Source of the DNA: Alphaproteobacteria bacterium
GTDB taxonomy: Bacteria > Pseudomonadota > Alphaproteobacteria > Micavibrionales > Micavibrionaceae
NCBI GenBank assembly: GCA_021775915.1
Contig: JAJFGW010000037.1
Coordinates: forward strand, 1 to 64,000
Direction: 5' to 3'
Length of the DNA: 64,000 bases
The position numbers and the translations under genes are program-made. Under the pieces are notes generated by a model. It made no database searches and was not told where the DNA came from. It saw nothing but the letters and a program-made list of their open reading frames with translations. Below, piece by piece: positions 1 to 8,688 of this stretch; position 1 is the first letter of the stretch; each line of letters begins with the position of its first letter.

Positions 1-504
1 GAACAAGGGCTTGAGCAAAATAGCATAATTCCTGCACCCCACGATGTTGGCACTTTTGCACCAACCCCCTTGACCCCTTCACCTTTTGCCGCAACGCCGC
101 CGGCAAATATAGCTATAGCAGCAATGAACCCTACACCACCACCGCCTACTATACCTGTCATGGAAACACCACCAGTCCAGCCGCTTATCAACGCGACCGC
201 CGCTGAAGGCCCGGTTATGGATCCTTTCGAAATTCGTTTCTGGCATGCCGAACAAGGTGCTAGCCTGAAAAAAGAACTAAGCAAATGGTCAAGCATGGCC
301 GGGGTCGCAATGCTGTGGGATTCAGCCCATGATTACACGCTGCTGGCCCCTGTTCGTATGCACGGTACCTTTCCAGATGCCGTGACTCAGATTTTAATGA
401 GTTATAACACCGCTGACCCGCGCCCTCTGGGACGCCTCCACCCTAATCTGCCGGATGGTCCTTCGGTTCTAGTGATTGAGAATTATTCCAGCGCTACGAA
501 TTAG
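1..504 (+). CDS. TcpQ-domain protein, 5'-truncated by window edge
   Basis: The reading frame is open from base 1, so the true start lies outside the window and 167 residues are visible. The visible N-terminal part is a low-complexity Pro/Ala/Thr linker. The last 90 or so residues form a compact domain with the pattern FWHAEQGASLKKELSKW, a VAMLWDS strand and an ending of hydrophobic strands (VLVIENY). This matches the TcpQ C-terminal domain of PilL and toxin-coregulated-pilus Q proteins, a secretin-N0-like fold that works at the outer membrane of type IV pilus and type IVB secretion systems. It converges on flgL and the stop codons overlap by 4 bp. Given the Dot/Icm genes 11 kb away, an outer-membrane accessory role in that system is plausible but inferred. 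Confidence 0.7.
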   Translation, partial: EQGLEQNSIIPAPHDVGTFAPTPLTPSPFAATPPANIAIAAMNPTPPPPTIPVMETPPVQPLINATAAEGPVMDPFEIRFWHAEQGASLKKELSKWSSMAGVAMLWDSAHDYTLLAPVRMHGTFPDAVTQILMSYNTADPRPLGRLHPNLPDGPSVLVIENYSSATN

Positions 505-1580
505 AGGAAATTAGACAGACTCAATTGTCCTAGTGATGCTGTAATGCGGAAAGACGCTTCAAGCTGAATCTGCAATATATTCAGTTTTAACGCCACTTCA
601 TTCATATCAACATCTTCCACCTCGGCTATCGTATCCTGCAAAAGATTCTGGTCAAGTTTGTGATCTGTTTTGATTGTATTAATCTGCGCCTGATCCTGAC
701 TAAGATTAAAAAGCTCGTCATCAACAAGGTCAAGCGCCCGGCTCATCATCGCACCGACATCGTTAAAGAATTTGAAAAAATTATCATTCTGTTCCTGTTT
801 GGTCGCGCCCGGTGCCGTAACAGTTGTTATAGGATCCCCCGGATCAAGGGTGATCTCATCAAGAACCGGATCAAGCCCGGCCATCATACTAACACCAGCC
901 AGAATATCCCTGATCCCCTGCGTATTAGCCAGAACCGTGTAATTAATTTCTGCGGTATCTTCAACCCGTACAAAAACATCCTTAACAGTACCGCTGGCGA
1001 TCGGTGCCGAATAGCCCATCAAAGTATCATTCATAGCAGTGCCTGTCCGGTCCCGGTAACTGGCTATCAATTGGTCTGTATCAATGGTGGAATTTACCCA
1101 GTCATTAAGCTGCGTCACCACATACGTATCCAGCGTGCCTGTATTGGCCAGCGGCGGTGCCAACGTTTCCGAGCCGCCAAACAAATAACGATCTCCATCT
1201 CTTTCATTAATTAGATCATTCAAAAAATTGGCTGTATTTACAGCAAGATTGCTGATCGCACCTATTTCGATCTCCCCTTGCTGGGTCTGAATTTCAATAG
1301 CGTTCAAAACCGATTCAGCCTGATTTTTAACCTCTGTTAAAGCACCGACCATTAATTTGATACGCCGGTCGGCAATATCAATATTATTAATATAACTATC
1401 AAGCTTGGTGAAATCCGCCCGCGCTCTTTTAGAGAAAAGAACATCAGTTCCCAGCCCTTTAAATTCCTGAGTTTTCTTACCGGTCGCGACCTGGTTTTGC
1501 AATGTGGCGAGTTTAAGCTGGGTAATTTTTATACGCTCGACCTGATCCAGCGACTGTCCCAATGTTGATACAAATGTCAT
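501..1580 (-). CDS. flgL: Flagellar hook-associated protein 3 FlgL
   Basis: 359 residues. It forms the second hook-filament junction ring, between FlgK and the flagellin filament, and is exported by the flagellar type III apparatus, so it has no cleaved signal peptide. The N-terminal helix (about residues 1-60) and the C-terminal helix (LNILQIQLEASFRITASLGQ, ending LSLSNFL) are the paired D0/D1 helices of the flagellin superfamily. The ending is the FlgL type. It lies 19 bp downstream of flgK on the same strand and is probably co-transcribed. The start is preceded by a purine-rich GGAGATATAAGG site. Confidence 0.92.
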   Translation of the reverse strand: MTFVSTLGQSLDQVERIKITQLKLATLQNQVATGKKTQEFKGLGTDVLFSKRARADFTKLDSYINNIDIADRRIKLMVGALTEVKNQAESVLNAIEIQTQQGEIEIGAISNLAVNTANFLNDLINERDGDRYLFGGSETLAPPLANTGTLDTYVVTQLNDWVNSTIDTDQLIASYRDRTGTAMNDTLMGYSAPIASGTVKDVFVRVEDTAEINYTVLANTQGIRDILAGVSMMAGLDPVLDEITLDPGDPITTVTAPGATKQEQNDNFFKFFNDVGAMMSRALDLVDDELFNLSQDQAQINTIKTDHKLDQNLLQDTIAEVEDVDMNEVALKLNILQIQLEASFRITASLGQLSLSNFL

Positions 1581-1599
1581 GGCCTTATATCTCCTTTAT

Positions 1600-4464
1600 T
1601 TAAAGAACAGCGTTCAGCAGTTCCTGGAATTCTTCATCAATGGCAGAAATCACCCGCGCCGCCGCCGCAAAAGCTGTCTGTACGATAATAAGATTAGAAA
1701 GCTCTTCATCCAGATTAACACCCGATTCATCTAAAAGACGCCGTTGCAAAAGATCACGGAACGAGGTCTCATCCTGTATCTGAGAGGCGGTTCTAATGCT
1801 TTCTTCCGTATGCTTGTTGACCATTTTTTGAGCGTAATCAATCAAATTGCTTGAGCTGATAATACCCGTGCTGATATTCGCGCCGGGGCCAAGTCCATCA
1901 CGGCGGAAAGCCTCATAAGTCCCTGTGCCGGTCGAAAGCTCATAAGGAACCTCTTGCACCGGACTATCCGTACCGAACAAGGCCGCAATAATTGTCGCGC
2001 CGAGGGGGACGCCGCTACCGCCTGCCACCGTCGTTTGAAATGGTCCTCCGGTAATTTTTATATCGCCGCCAAAGCTAGGATTACTCGGATCATCACCAGG
2101 ACGCAGAATTAAAAAGCCATTACCGGCAATGCTTATCAAATCATCATCAACAGCAAGTCCGGGAACGCCGCCCAGCGGATCGCCCGGCAAAACCAGATTA
2201 AGTTTATCAAGCAAAGTTGTTTCGTCATCGCCCGGCTCAATCGTAATTCGCGTCGGCGGATCATTGCCTATTTGTATATCAATGTAAGGGTCGGTTGTCT
2301 GGAACACACCCGATTGCAGCCCCAGAAATTCAAGCCCGGCATCACGCATCCCACCATCAAAAGTTCCCGTTCCAAAATCATCACCGCTAGGAAAACCGGC
2401 ATCAAGCGTAACGTTGGCTCGTGAGCTAATAATAAGCTGACCAAAAGGATTGACACTGGCCTGTACATCAAAAGCAGGGTCTGGCGGTGCAACCCCTTCA
2501 GTAGCAACAGGCGGAGGGCCCGGTAGAATAACACCCGTAGCTCCCGCTAAAGGTAAGGCATTAATCGCAGCGGCCATTTGGTCAGCAGCATTAGTAATAG
2601 CTCCGCCAATAGGGAAGTTTGCCTGTATCTCTTCAAGGTCTAAAATATATGTTTGGGCTGCCGCACCCGTACGCGGATCATCAAATGTAATGGAAAACTG
2701 ATCAAGCACCGGGCCTATGGCCGGAATGAAGGTCGTTCCTCCTGCCGCGAGCAAGGCATTCACATCACTATATTGGCTCAGATCAAGACTAGTGGTAAGA
2801 CTGTTTTCAGAAAAAATACCGAGCCAATCCTGCAGAGTTGTACCGCCGCTAGCAGCAGCGCGGAGATCAACATTACCGGTAGCTTCCTGAAAAGTAGTGT
2901 CGCCGAAGACGAATTCAATAACACGGCGAATAACCTCATTTGACCCGCTTTGTACCGGCAGATCAGTTGCGGCTGTGCCTTGCTGAACCAGACCATTATC
3001 GTTTATCACAAGCTCGTTAACACGAATTTCTGCGGCAAAGCCAACATAAGGAACCGGCGTTAGCGGCGTCACCTTTGGCGCAGCAAACTCAGTACCACGG
3101 GTTAAGCCCAGAGTAGCAAGCCCTACATCACCCATTTCACCCGGCCCGTTTGCATCAATAGCAATATCAAAGTCAGATGTAATATTTAAAAATCCATTAG
3201 CATCAAGAGAAGCTGTCGTACTACTAAAAGCATCCGGCAGCGTGGCCACCCCTGCATTAATGGCATCGCGGAGGGCTTCGGCACCATCTGCTGCAGGTGG
3301 TATAAAGGCCGCTTCAGCTGCCGTTAAATTAATAGTCAGCGTTTGCTGCTGTGGTGATGCACCATTTGCATTTAATGTAATTGTAAATGTATCGTTCGGC
3401 GCTGATGCCGGACTTAAAAGACCACCTGTAATATCAAGATTTCCAATCAGATTCGCCGTACTATCCGATGGCACCTGACCGCCGGCATTTGTGAACAGGG
3501 TCAAGCCCTGATCCTGAAAATGTGAAGCCATTTTATGTGCCAGTTCATCGAGCATGGCTTGCTGCTTTGGTAACATTTCATCACGCAGTTCCAAAAGAGC
3601 ACCAATTTTCCCATTCAATCCGCTTTGGGTAATATTGATGGAAAGCGCATTCGAAGCAGGGTCACCGCCAACAAAAAGAGCGCCAACATTCGGATTTGTC
3701 GGGTCAGGAAAAAAGCTGTTCGGGCCCAGCGGAAGCGAGCTAAAGAACACGGTCTCTGCCCGCTCATCTGCGAGCTGGACACCATTGGCTGTTTGCACAA
3801 CCAGCACGCCATCACCGCGCGTGAAGAAACTAATTTCCATTTCCTGTGATAATTGATTAATCGTCTGGTCGCGCACATCTTCTAATGCCGCCGATGTTTT
3901 ACCACTAATCTGATTAAATTTGATCTGTTGGTTAAGATCAGCAATCTGTTCCAGTTTTTCATTTACATTCGTTACCGAAACTAGAATTTCCCCTTGCGCA
4001 TCATTCCGCATTTGCGTGAGCAAGTCTGAAAAATCATTTACTTTATTGGCCATCAAAACGGCTTGATCAACGACAGCGCGCTGAAGGAAATTATCTTCCG
4101 GACTATCGGACAAAGATGAAAATTTATCGCGCAATTGTCCCAGTTCAGCCGCGATAGAAACTTCTAAATCTGGCGGCCCGTGAAATTGCTGAATTCTATT
4201 AAGAAAGGTCTCTTTAACACCAAGGAACTCAACAGTACTAACCTGTGTCCATAAATCGCGCTCCAGGTTTAGGTCAACATTACGGATAATGGAATTGGCC
4301 CTAACGCCAACCGACTGCCCGTCAACGGAAACAGTTTCCTGCGGCAAAATTTTCCTAGTATAGCCCTCGGTGTTAACATTAGAGACGTTATTGGCAATGA
4401 CGCTAAGCTGCTGCTGCGCCACCCGAAGGCCGGATAAAGCTGTATCCAATCCGCCTAAACCCAT
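1600..4464 (-). CDS. flgK: Flagellar hook-associated protein 1 FlgK, unusually long
   Basis: 954 residues, against roughly 550 in enteric bacteria. It forms the first hook-filament junction ring. The N-terminus (ALSGLRVAQQQLSVIANNVSN, residues 10-30, then NTEGYTRK) is the canonical rod/hook/HAP signature, and residues about 855-954 form the canonical C-terminal helices. The extra length lies between residues about 340 and 820. It contains similar modules starting near residues 357, 588 and 725, each with a D-x-F/I-x-I strand, and the first two ending in a GLATLGL or GLEFLGL motif, which suggests surface-exposed domains built by internal duplication. A sigma-54-type promoter precedes it, and flgL follows in the same operon. 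Confidence 0.93.
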   Translation of the reverse strand: MGLGGLDTALSGLRVAQQQLSVIANNVSNVNTEGYTRKILPQETVSVDGQSVGVRANSIIRNVDLNLERDLWTQVSTVEFLGVKETFLNRIQQFHGPPDLEVSIAAELGQLRDKFSSLSDSPEDNFLQRAVVDQAVLMANKVNDFSDLLTQMRNDAQGEILVSVTNVNEKLEQIADLNQQIKFNQISGKTSAALEDVRDQTINQLSQEMEISFFTRGDGVLVVQTANGVQLADERAETVFFSSLPLGPNSFFPDPTNPNVGALFVGGDPASNALSINITQSGLNGKIGALLELRDEMLPKQQAMLDELAHKMASHFQDQGLTLFTNAGGQVPSDSTANLIGNLDITGGLLSPASAPNDTFTITLNANGASPQQQTLTINLTAAEAAFIPPAADGAEALRDAINAGVATLPDAFSSTTASLDANGFLNITSDFDIAIDANGPGEMGDVGLATLGLTRGTEFAAPKVTPLTPVPYVGFAAEIRVNELVINDNGLVQQGTAATDLPVQSGSNEVIRRVIEFVFGDTTFQEATGNVDLRAAASGGTTLQDWLGIFSENSLTTSLDLSQYSDVNALLAAGGTTFIPAIGPVLDQFSITFDDPRTGAAAQTYILDLEEIQANFPIGGAITNAADQMAAAINALPLAGATGVILPGPPPVATEGVAPPDPAFDVQASVNPFGQLIISSRANVTLDAGFPSGDDFGTGTFDGGMRDAGLEFLGLQSGVFQTTDPYIDIQIGNDPPTRITIEPGDDETTLLDKLNLVLPGDPLGGVPGLAVDDDLISIAGNGFLILRPGDDPSNPSFGGDIKITGGPFQTTVAGGSGVPLGATIIAALFGTDSPVQEVPYELSTGTGTYEAFRRDGLGPGANISTGIISSSNLIDYAQKMVNKHTEESIRTASQIQDETSFRDLLQRRLLDESGVNLDEELSNLIIVQTAFAAAARVISAIDEEFQELLNAVL

Positions 4465-4525
4465 TTTAAAATACCTCTTTTACAATGCAATTTTTGCCTA
4501 TACAGGCGTTTTCAAAGAGATACGT

Positions 4526-4541
4526 TGCAAAAGAGGTGCCA
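4526..4541 (-). promoter_or_regulatory. Sigma-54 (RpoN) promoter of flgK-flgL
   Basis: Read on the minus strand, the sequence is TGGCACCTCTTTTGCA: the -24 GG and -12 GC dinucleotides are separated by exactly 10 bases, and both flanks (TGGCAC and TTGCA) match the RpoN consensus. Transcription would start about 12 bases downstream, leaving a leader of roughly 50 nt before the flgK ATG at 4464. RpoN control of late flagellar genes is established in Caulobacter and other bacteria, so the context fits. Confidence 0.8.
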
Positions 4542-4545
4542 GTTT

Positions 4546-5817
4546 TTAAAGCTCGGGGACGCCAAATTTATAAACAGCGGCAGCAAAGAGGGCGGTATTC
4601 ATGTCTTCCTGATATTTTCTCATTTTTAATTCAACAATAAGGGATATCAGCATTTCCCGGCGCAAAGCCGATTCAAAACGGTCCCTGTCCTGCATAAGCT
4701 CAAGAGCTTGCAGGGCAACACCAACACGCCGAACATTGGCGGGCTTGTCATACAAATTGGTGAAGAATTCCGGGCTTTGGTAAATCTTGCGCGTCAAAAC
4801 TTCCATCTGGGCAAAATAACTGGGATTTTCACCCAGAAAATCAAAAATGTCATCGTCCGGCACACCAAGTTCGCTAATAATACCGTACAGGAACGGCGCA
4901 ACATTATAGACATCGCCCTGATCACCCTCTGCCCTCATACCGACAATAGTAGCAAAGCTCCGGCGCGCCACACTGCGAATGGCATGAATAGAGCGCGTTT
5001 CAAGGAATAGTCCTTGCCCGGCAGTTTCATTCATAAGCTGCTCCGGCATAAAATCAATCACCGTTCCGGCATATAAATTACGGCCCAAAGAGATAATATC
5101 TTTTTCGTCATCAGTGTCCTGAACATCGGTGAAATTAACGTTCAATGTATATTGACTGTCAACAGCCCTTGGGTAGTCAATGTCTTTTGTTATTCTTTCT
5201 ACCGGGCCTTCGCTCTCATTACACATCAGGAACACAGCGCGGTTATTTTCATCCAGATCACAGTAAATATCTTTAAACATCCTGATCCGGTGCGTGACAT
5301 CAAGGGTAACCCCGCCGGCCGCAGCCAGATTAGCGTTAAGGTGCTCACGCTTTTCTAGAATGCCGTCAAGAAGCTGAGCATTTTCTACCGCAATTCTATC
5401 TGCCGCGGCCAGACTTTTGACCGTAGTGCCAAATTCACACATCTGAAAACTGGGGTGAAACTCTTTATGAGCATCTGCCGCCAGTTCCTGAAAAAGACGC
5501 TGAACCTCAAGCTGTTGCTCCGCATCAAGGAACGTACCCAGAATAAACATTTGCTCCATCATGACCGAGACAAATTGTTCGGTCATCATCATAAACCCGG
5601 CAACCCAGTTATTTTTTAGCGCATCATAAACACCTTCAAGATGATCCGCATCATCAAGAGCGCCGTCAGCGGTACCCAATACAGTCGGGTCATCATGAGA
5701 GGCCCTGGATACTTGCAGAGGCACAGTTAGAATTCCGATAGCGATAAACAGACAAAAAAGCACGCTTAGAGCGCTCCTTGATTTTCCTGCAATATCTATT
5801 TTTTTATTTATTTCCAT
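4546..5817 (-). CDS. Secreted family protein, paralogue 1 (last in array), unknown function
   Basis: 423 residues and the most divergent of five tandem paralogues. It has an N-terminal hydrophobic stretch (about residues 16-36) that reads as a signal peptide, then an acidic linker that lacks the Cys cluster found at the mature N-terminus of the other four. Shared blocks are FMMMTEQ with LDAEQQLEVQRLFQELA, HPSFQMCEFG, YCDLDENN followed by a second Cys, KDIDY, RSVARRSF, and a C-terminal PSYFAQMEVLTRKIYQ then FFTNLYDKPANV. The protein looks mostly alpha-helical, with possible disulfides between the paired cysteines. It is the last gene of a tight minus-strand operon and the sigma-54 flgK promoter begins just after it. 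I know no function for this family. Confidence 0.85.
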   Translation of the reverse strand: MEINKKIDIAGKSRSALSVLFCLFIAIGILTVPLQVSRASHDDPTVLGTADGALDDADHLEGVYDALKNNWVAGFMMMTEQFVSVMMEQMFILGTFLDAEQQLEVQRLFQELAADAHKEFHPSFQMCEFGTTVKSLAAADRIAVENAQLLDGILEKREHLNANLAAAGGVTLDVTHRIRMFKDIYCDLDENNRAVFLMCNESEGPVERITKDIDYPRAVDSQYTLNVNFTDVQDTDDEKDIISLGRNLYAGTVIDFMPEQLMNETAGQGLFLETRSIHAIRSVARRSFATIVGMRAEGDQGDVYNVAPFLYGIISELGVPDDDIFDFLGENPSYFAQMEVLTRKIYQSPEFFTNLYDKPANVRRVGVALQALELMQDRDRFESALRREMLISLIVELKMRKYQEDMNTALFAAAVYKFGVPEL

Positions 5818-5819
5818 TT

Positions 5820-7298
5820 TTACCTGACCCGCTCTTTTATAAGGCCGAGTTTGTTTTCTACATTTTGCTGCTCTTCCACAACTTTCAATTCCAAAATCAT
5901 CGACAAAATAGCTTCACTACGAATCTGACTGTCAAAAATGTCCCGCTCCAGCATTAACTTTATCGCCTGCATCGCGGCACTTTTCCGTTTAACATTGGCC
6001 GGTTTATCGTACAAATTCGTATAGAATTCCGGACGCTGATAAATTTTCTTAGCTAAAACTTCCATCTGACCGTAATAACTAATTTGATCCTCAGTCTCAT
6101 CCATAAGCGCTTCATCCACTTCATCGCTTTTATGAAACATATAACGGTGATAAAGATTTGGCTCGTCTTCCGGGAAACCAAGCTCTACAAGAAAAAAGCG
6201 CATAAATTCAGACGTACTCTCCGCGTTAAATTCAGCATTATCAAGGCTGCTTGTACCTCGTGTTTTTAATCCCACAATAGAATCAAAGCTATTCTGAGCG
6301 ACACTACGCTTGGCCGTCACGGCCCGAGAATCAAGAAAATTACCATGATTTTTTGCGTAATTCAAAAGCGATCCATCAGGCCGGGAAAAAACAACATGGC
6401 CGTAAAGGTTGTTAGACATTTCAAACAAACGGCTGTTATCTGACGCGTCCTGATCAAAAGCAACATTAATTGTTCGCGGACTCATGACTGTATTGTTCCA
6501 GTCAATATCGCGATTGACCCATCCATTCTCCGGCGGTTGATCCGCGCATAAAAACAAGCCCGTATCATCACGGCCATCAACCCTATTTAGATCATTATAA
6601 TCACAGGTATTTTGCAGGAAATAACCGAGCCGGTTGTAAGGCGTCGGGGTTACAGCAGTATCATCGCTTGCCCGGTCATTAGCAGGACCGCCCGCCCCCA
6701 CAGAAGCGCCCGTACCAAGCTGCCTGTCCATAAAACGTTTATTCAAAGTAACAACCGACAAGTCGCCTTTAAAATCTGCGGCTGCCAGACTACGCATACT
6801 GCTACCGAATTCACACATACCAAAACTAGGGTGATAATCTTTATGAGCGCGCGCGGTTAATTCTTGAAACAACATCTGTGTTTCAAGCTGCTGCTTGGCA
6901 TCAAAGAACGCCCCGACGATCAGCATTTGCTCCATCATGATTGAAGACAATTGCTCCGTCATCATCATCAACGCCGGAAGAATTAAAGGTTCGAAAACCT
7001 GCTCAATCAAAAAAAGTTCGTGCTCCTGTATCAAACCCAGCGGCGGATCTGGTCTTTCGGGAAAAGGGAGTATTCCCGCAGAAACACCAAAAACGTCCAC
7101 TCGTAAAAACGTGTGTTCTTCAACAATGACCGCTCTAGTGGCCACGTGCGTGGGAACAACAACGGTAAGACAGCACCCTATATTACAATGGGCCTTAGCC
7201 GTACCGGGAACCATCAGGGCCACAAACAAGGCAAAACAGAACAATCCCGCCCTAAGGCCGGAAAGTTTTCTGCTCATATGTTGTTTGCCCGTTATCAT
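5820..7298 (-). CDS. Secreted family protein, paralogue 2, unknown function
   Basis: 492 residues. The signal peptide (hydrophobic core FCFALFVALMVPG, ending GTAKA) is followed at once by HCNIGCC, a Cys cluster at the mature N-terminus. It carries all family blocks: LMMMTEQLSS, FDAKQQLETQMLFQEL, HPSFGMCEFG, CDYNDLN with a downstream Cys (FLCADQP), RDIDW, KRSVAQNSF, and SYYGQMEVLAKKIYQ then FYTNLYDKPANV. It has longer insertions than its siblings after the signal peptide and before the C-terminal block. It sits 2 bp upstream of paralogue 1 and 7 bp downstream of paralogue 3, which indicates one transcript. An alternative start is Met8 (7277). Function is unknown. Confidence 0.87.
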   Translation of the reverse strand: MITGKQHMSRKLSGLRAGLFCFALFVALMVPGTAKAHCNIGCCLTVVVPTHVATRAVIVEEHTFLRVDVFGVSAGILPFPERPDPPLGLIQEHELFLIEQVFEPLILPALMMMTEQLSSIMMEQMLIVGAFFDAKQQLETQMLFQELTARAHKDYHPSFGMCEFGSSMRSLAAADFKGDLSVVTLNKRFMDRQLGTGASVGAGGPANDRASDDTAVTPTPYNRLGYFLQNTCDYNDLNRVDGRDDTGLFLCADQPPENGWVNRDIDWNNTVMSPRTINVAFDQDASDNSRLFEMSNNLYGHVVFSRPDGSLLNYAKNHGNFLDSRAVTAKRSVAQNSFDSIVGLKTRGTSSLDNAEFNAESTSEFMRFFLVELGFPEDEPNLYHRYMFHKSDEVDEALMDETEDQISYYGQMEVLAKKIYQRPEFYTNLYDKPANVKRKSAAMQAIKLMLERDIFDSQIRSEAILSMILELKVVEEQQNVENKLGLIKERVR

Positions 7299-7305
7299 AA
7301 AATCT

Positions 7306-8688
7306 TTAATTCTCCTGATGCTTTTCCTGAAGACTATTCAGGCGATTTTGTACATCGTTCTGGTATCTCATTAACTCCAATTCCAAAAGCACGGAAAGAA
7401 CCATCTCACTACGCAGCTCGCTTTTATGCATATCGCGCTCTAACATCAAATTTATGGCCTGCATCGCCACATCCTTACGCAGAACATTGGCCGGTTTATC
7501 GTAAAGATTTGTATAGAATTCAGGGTCCAGATAAATTTTCTGGGCCATCGTTTCCAATTGCGCGTAATAGCTAGGCCGCAAGGCTGGTTCAACACCATCA
7601 TCCTGCGTACCACCCAACAACAAAAGTCTTTCAGCTTCATCTTCAATACCAAGCTGCTCCAAAACTTTTTGGGTAAACTGAATCGTTTCTTCCGAGACGT
7701 CTGTTCCGGCTGTTTTCAAACCAACGATCGCGTTAAAAGAATTTTCAGCAACGCTGCGTTTAGCAAAAAGAGAGCGCATTTCAAGATAAGACCCTTCGGC
7801 TGACTCCATCTCTGATGGCGTTCTCGAAAGCTTATCAAGAACCTCATAGGAAAACAGGTTGCTGGCCAGCGCCAAAACATCTTGTTCGTCTCCCGTTGGC
7901 GCTCCATCTGCAAAATCAATATTCAGAGTTCTAACGCCATCAATAGTTCTCGTATAATCAATATCCTTGTTAATTGTTGCCGCCGGCCCCGCCCCTTGGC
8001 ATAGCTCCTCAAGATCACCGCTATTGTCATTGGGATCACAGTAGCGCTCCTTAACTTGCCTGATCCTGCCTTCACGATCAAAAGCAGACCCATTAGAGCC
8101 ATTCGCCGGATACATACCAAGCTGCCTGTCCTGTGAGCGCTGGCTTAAAACGAAGCTGGTAAATTCACCATTACGGTCGGCACTGGCAAGACCTCGCGCG
8201 GTCGTTCCCACAACACACATATCAAAGCTGGGGTGATAATCCTTATGAGCGGCAGCGGTCTTTTCCTGAAAAAGGCGCTGCGTTTCCAGTTGCTGCTTGG
8301 CATCAAAAAAGGTTCCCAAAATAAACATTTGTTCCATACCGACAGAGACAAGCTGTTCGGTCATCATCATCAAAGCAGGCTGAACATGAAGCTCCCAGAA
8401 ACTATCGCTTACACCGTTATCATAAAAGCTGTTTGCTCCAAAGAGCCAGTTTTGATGAAACTGAAACTGCGCGGTGATGAACTCTCTGGTTATCTCATGC
8501 TGCGTAATGATATGGGCTACCGTTACAGCCGTTTGGGCCGCGGTACAAGCACAGCCTGTACTACAGTCAGCTAAACTTTTTTGAGAGAAACTAGTTACAC
8601 CCAAACAAATCATAAGTACAAAAAAGCCGGTCAGGACAATATTTTTGCCCACGAAATGATGCTTATTTATATCTTTTTCTCTCATCAT
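7306..8688 (-). CDS. Secreted family protein, paralogue 3, unknown function
   Basis: 460 residues. The signal peptide (core IVLTGFFVLMICLGV) ends QKSLA and is followed by DCSTGCAC, so three cysteines lie at the mature N-terminus. Family blocks are LMMMTEQLVS, FDAKQQLETQRLFQE, HPSFDMCVVG, YCDPNDNS then LCQGAG, KDIDYTRT, KRSVAENSFNAIVGLK, and PSYYAQLETMAQKIY then FYTNLYDKPANV. The start overlaps the stop of paralogue 4 by 4 bp, implying translational coupling. The conserved core without enzyme-like motifs suggests a structural or binding role rather than catalysis, but this is inference. Confidence 0.88.
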   Translation of the reverse strand: MMREKDINKHHFVGKNIVLTGFFVLMICLGVTSFSQKSLADCSTGCACTAAQTAVTVAHIITQHEITREFITAQFQFHQNWLFGANSFYDNGVSDSFWELHVQPALMMMTEQLVSVGMEQMFILGTFFDAKQQLETQRLFQEKTAAAHKDYHPSFDMCVVGTTARGLASADRNGEFTSFVLSQRSQDRQLGMYPANGSNGSAFDREGRIRQVKERYCDPNDNSGDLEELCQGAGPAATINKDIDYTRTIDGVRTLNIDFADGAPTGDEQDVLALASNLFSYEVLDKLSRTPSEMESAEGSYLEMRSLFAKRSVAENSFNAIVGLKTAGTDVSEETIQFTQKVLEQLGIEDEAERLLLLGGTQDDGVEPALRPSYYAQLETMAQKIYLDPEFYTNLYDKPANVLRKDVAMQAINLMLERDMHKSELRSEMVLSVLLELELMRYQNDVQNRLNSLQEKHQEN

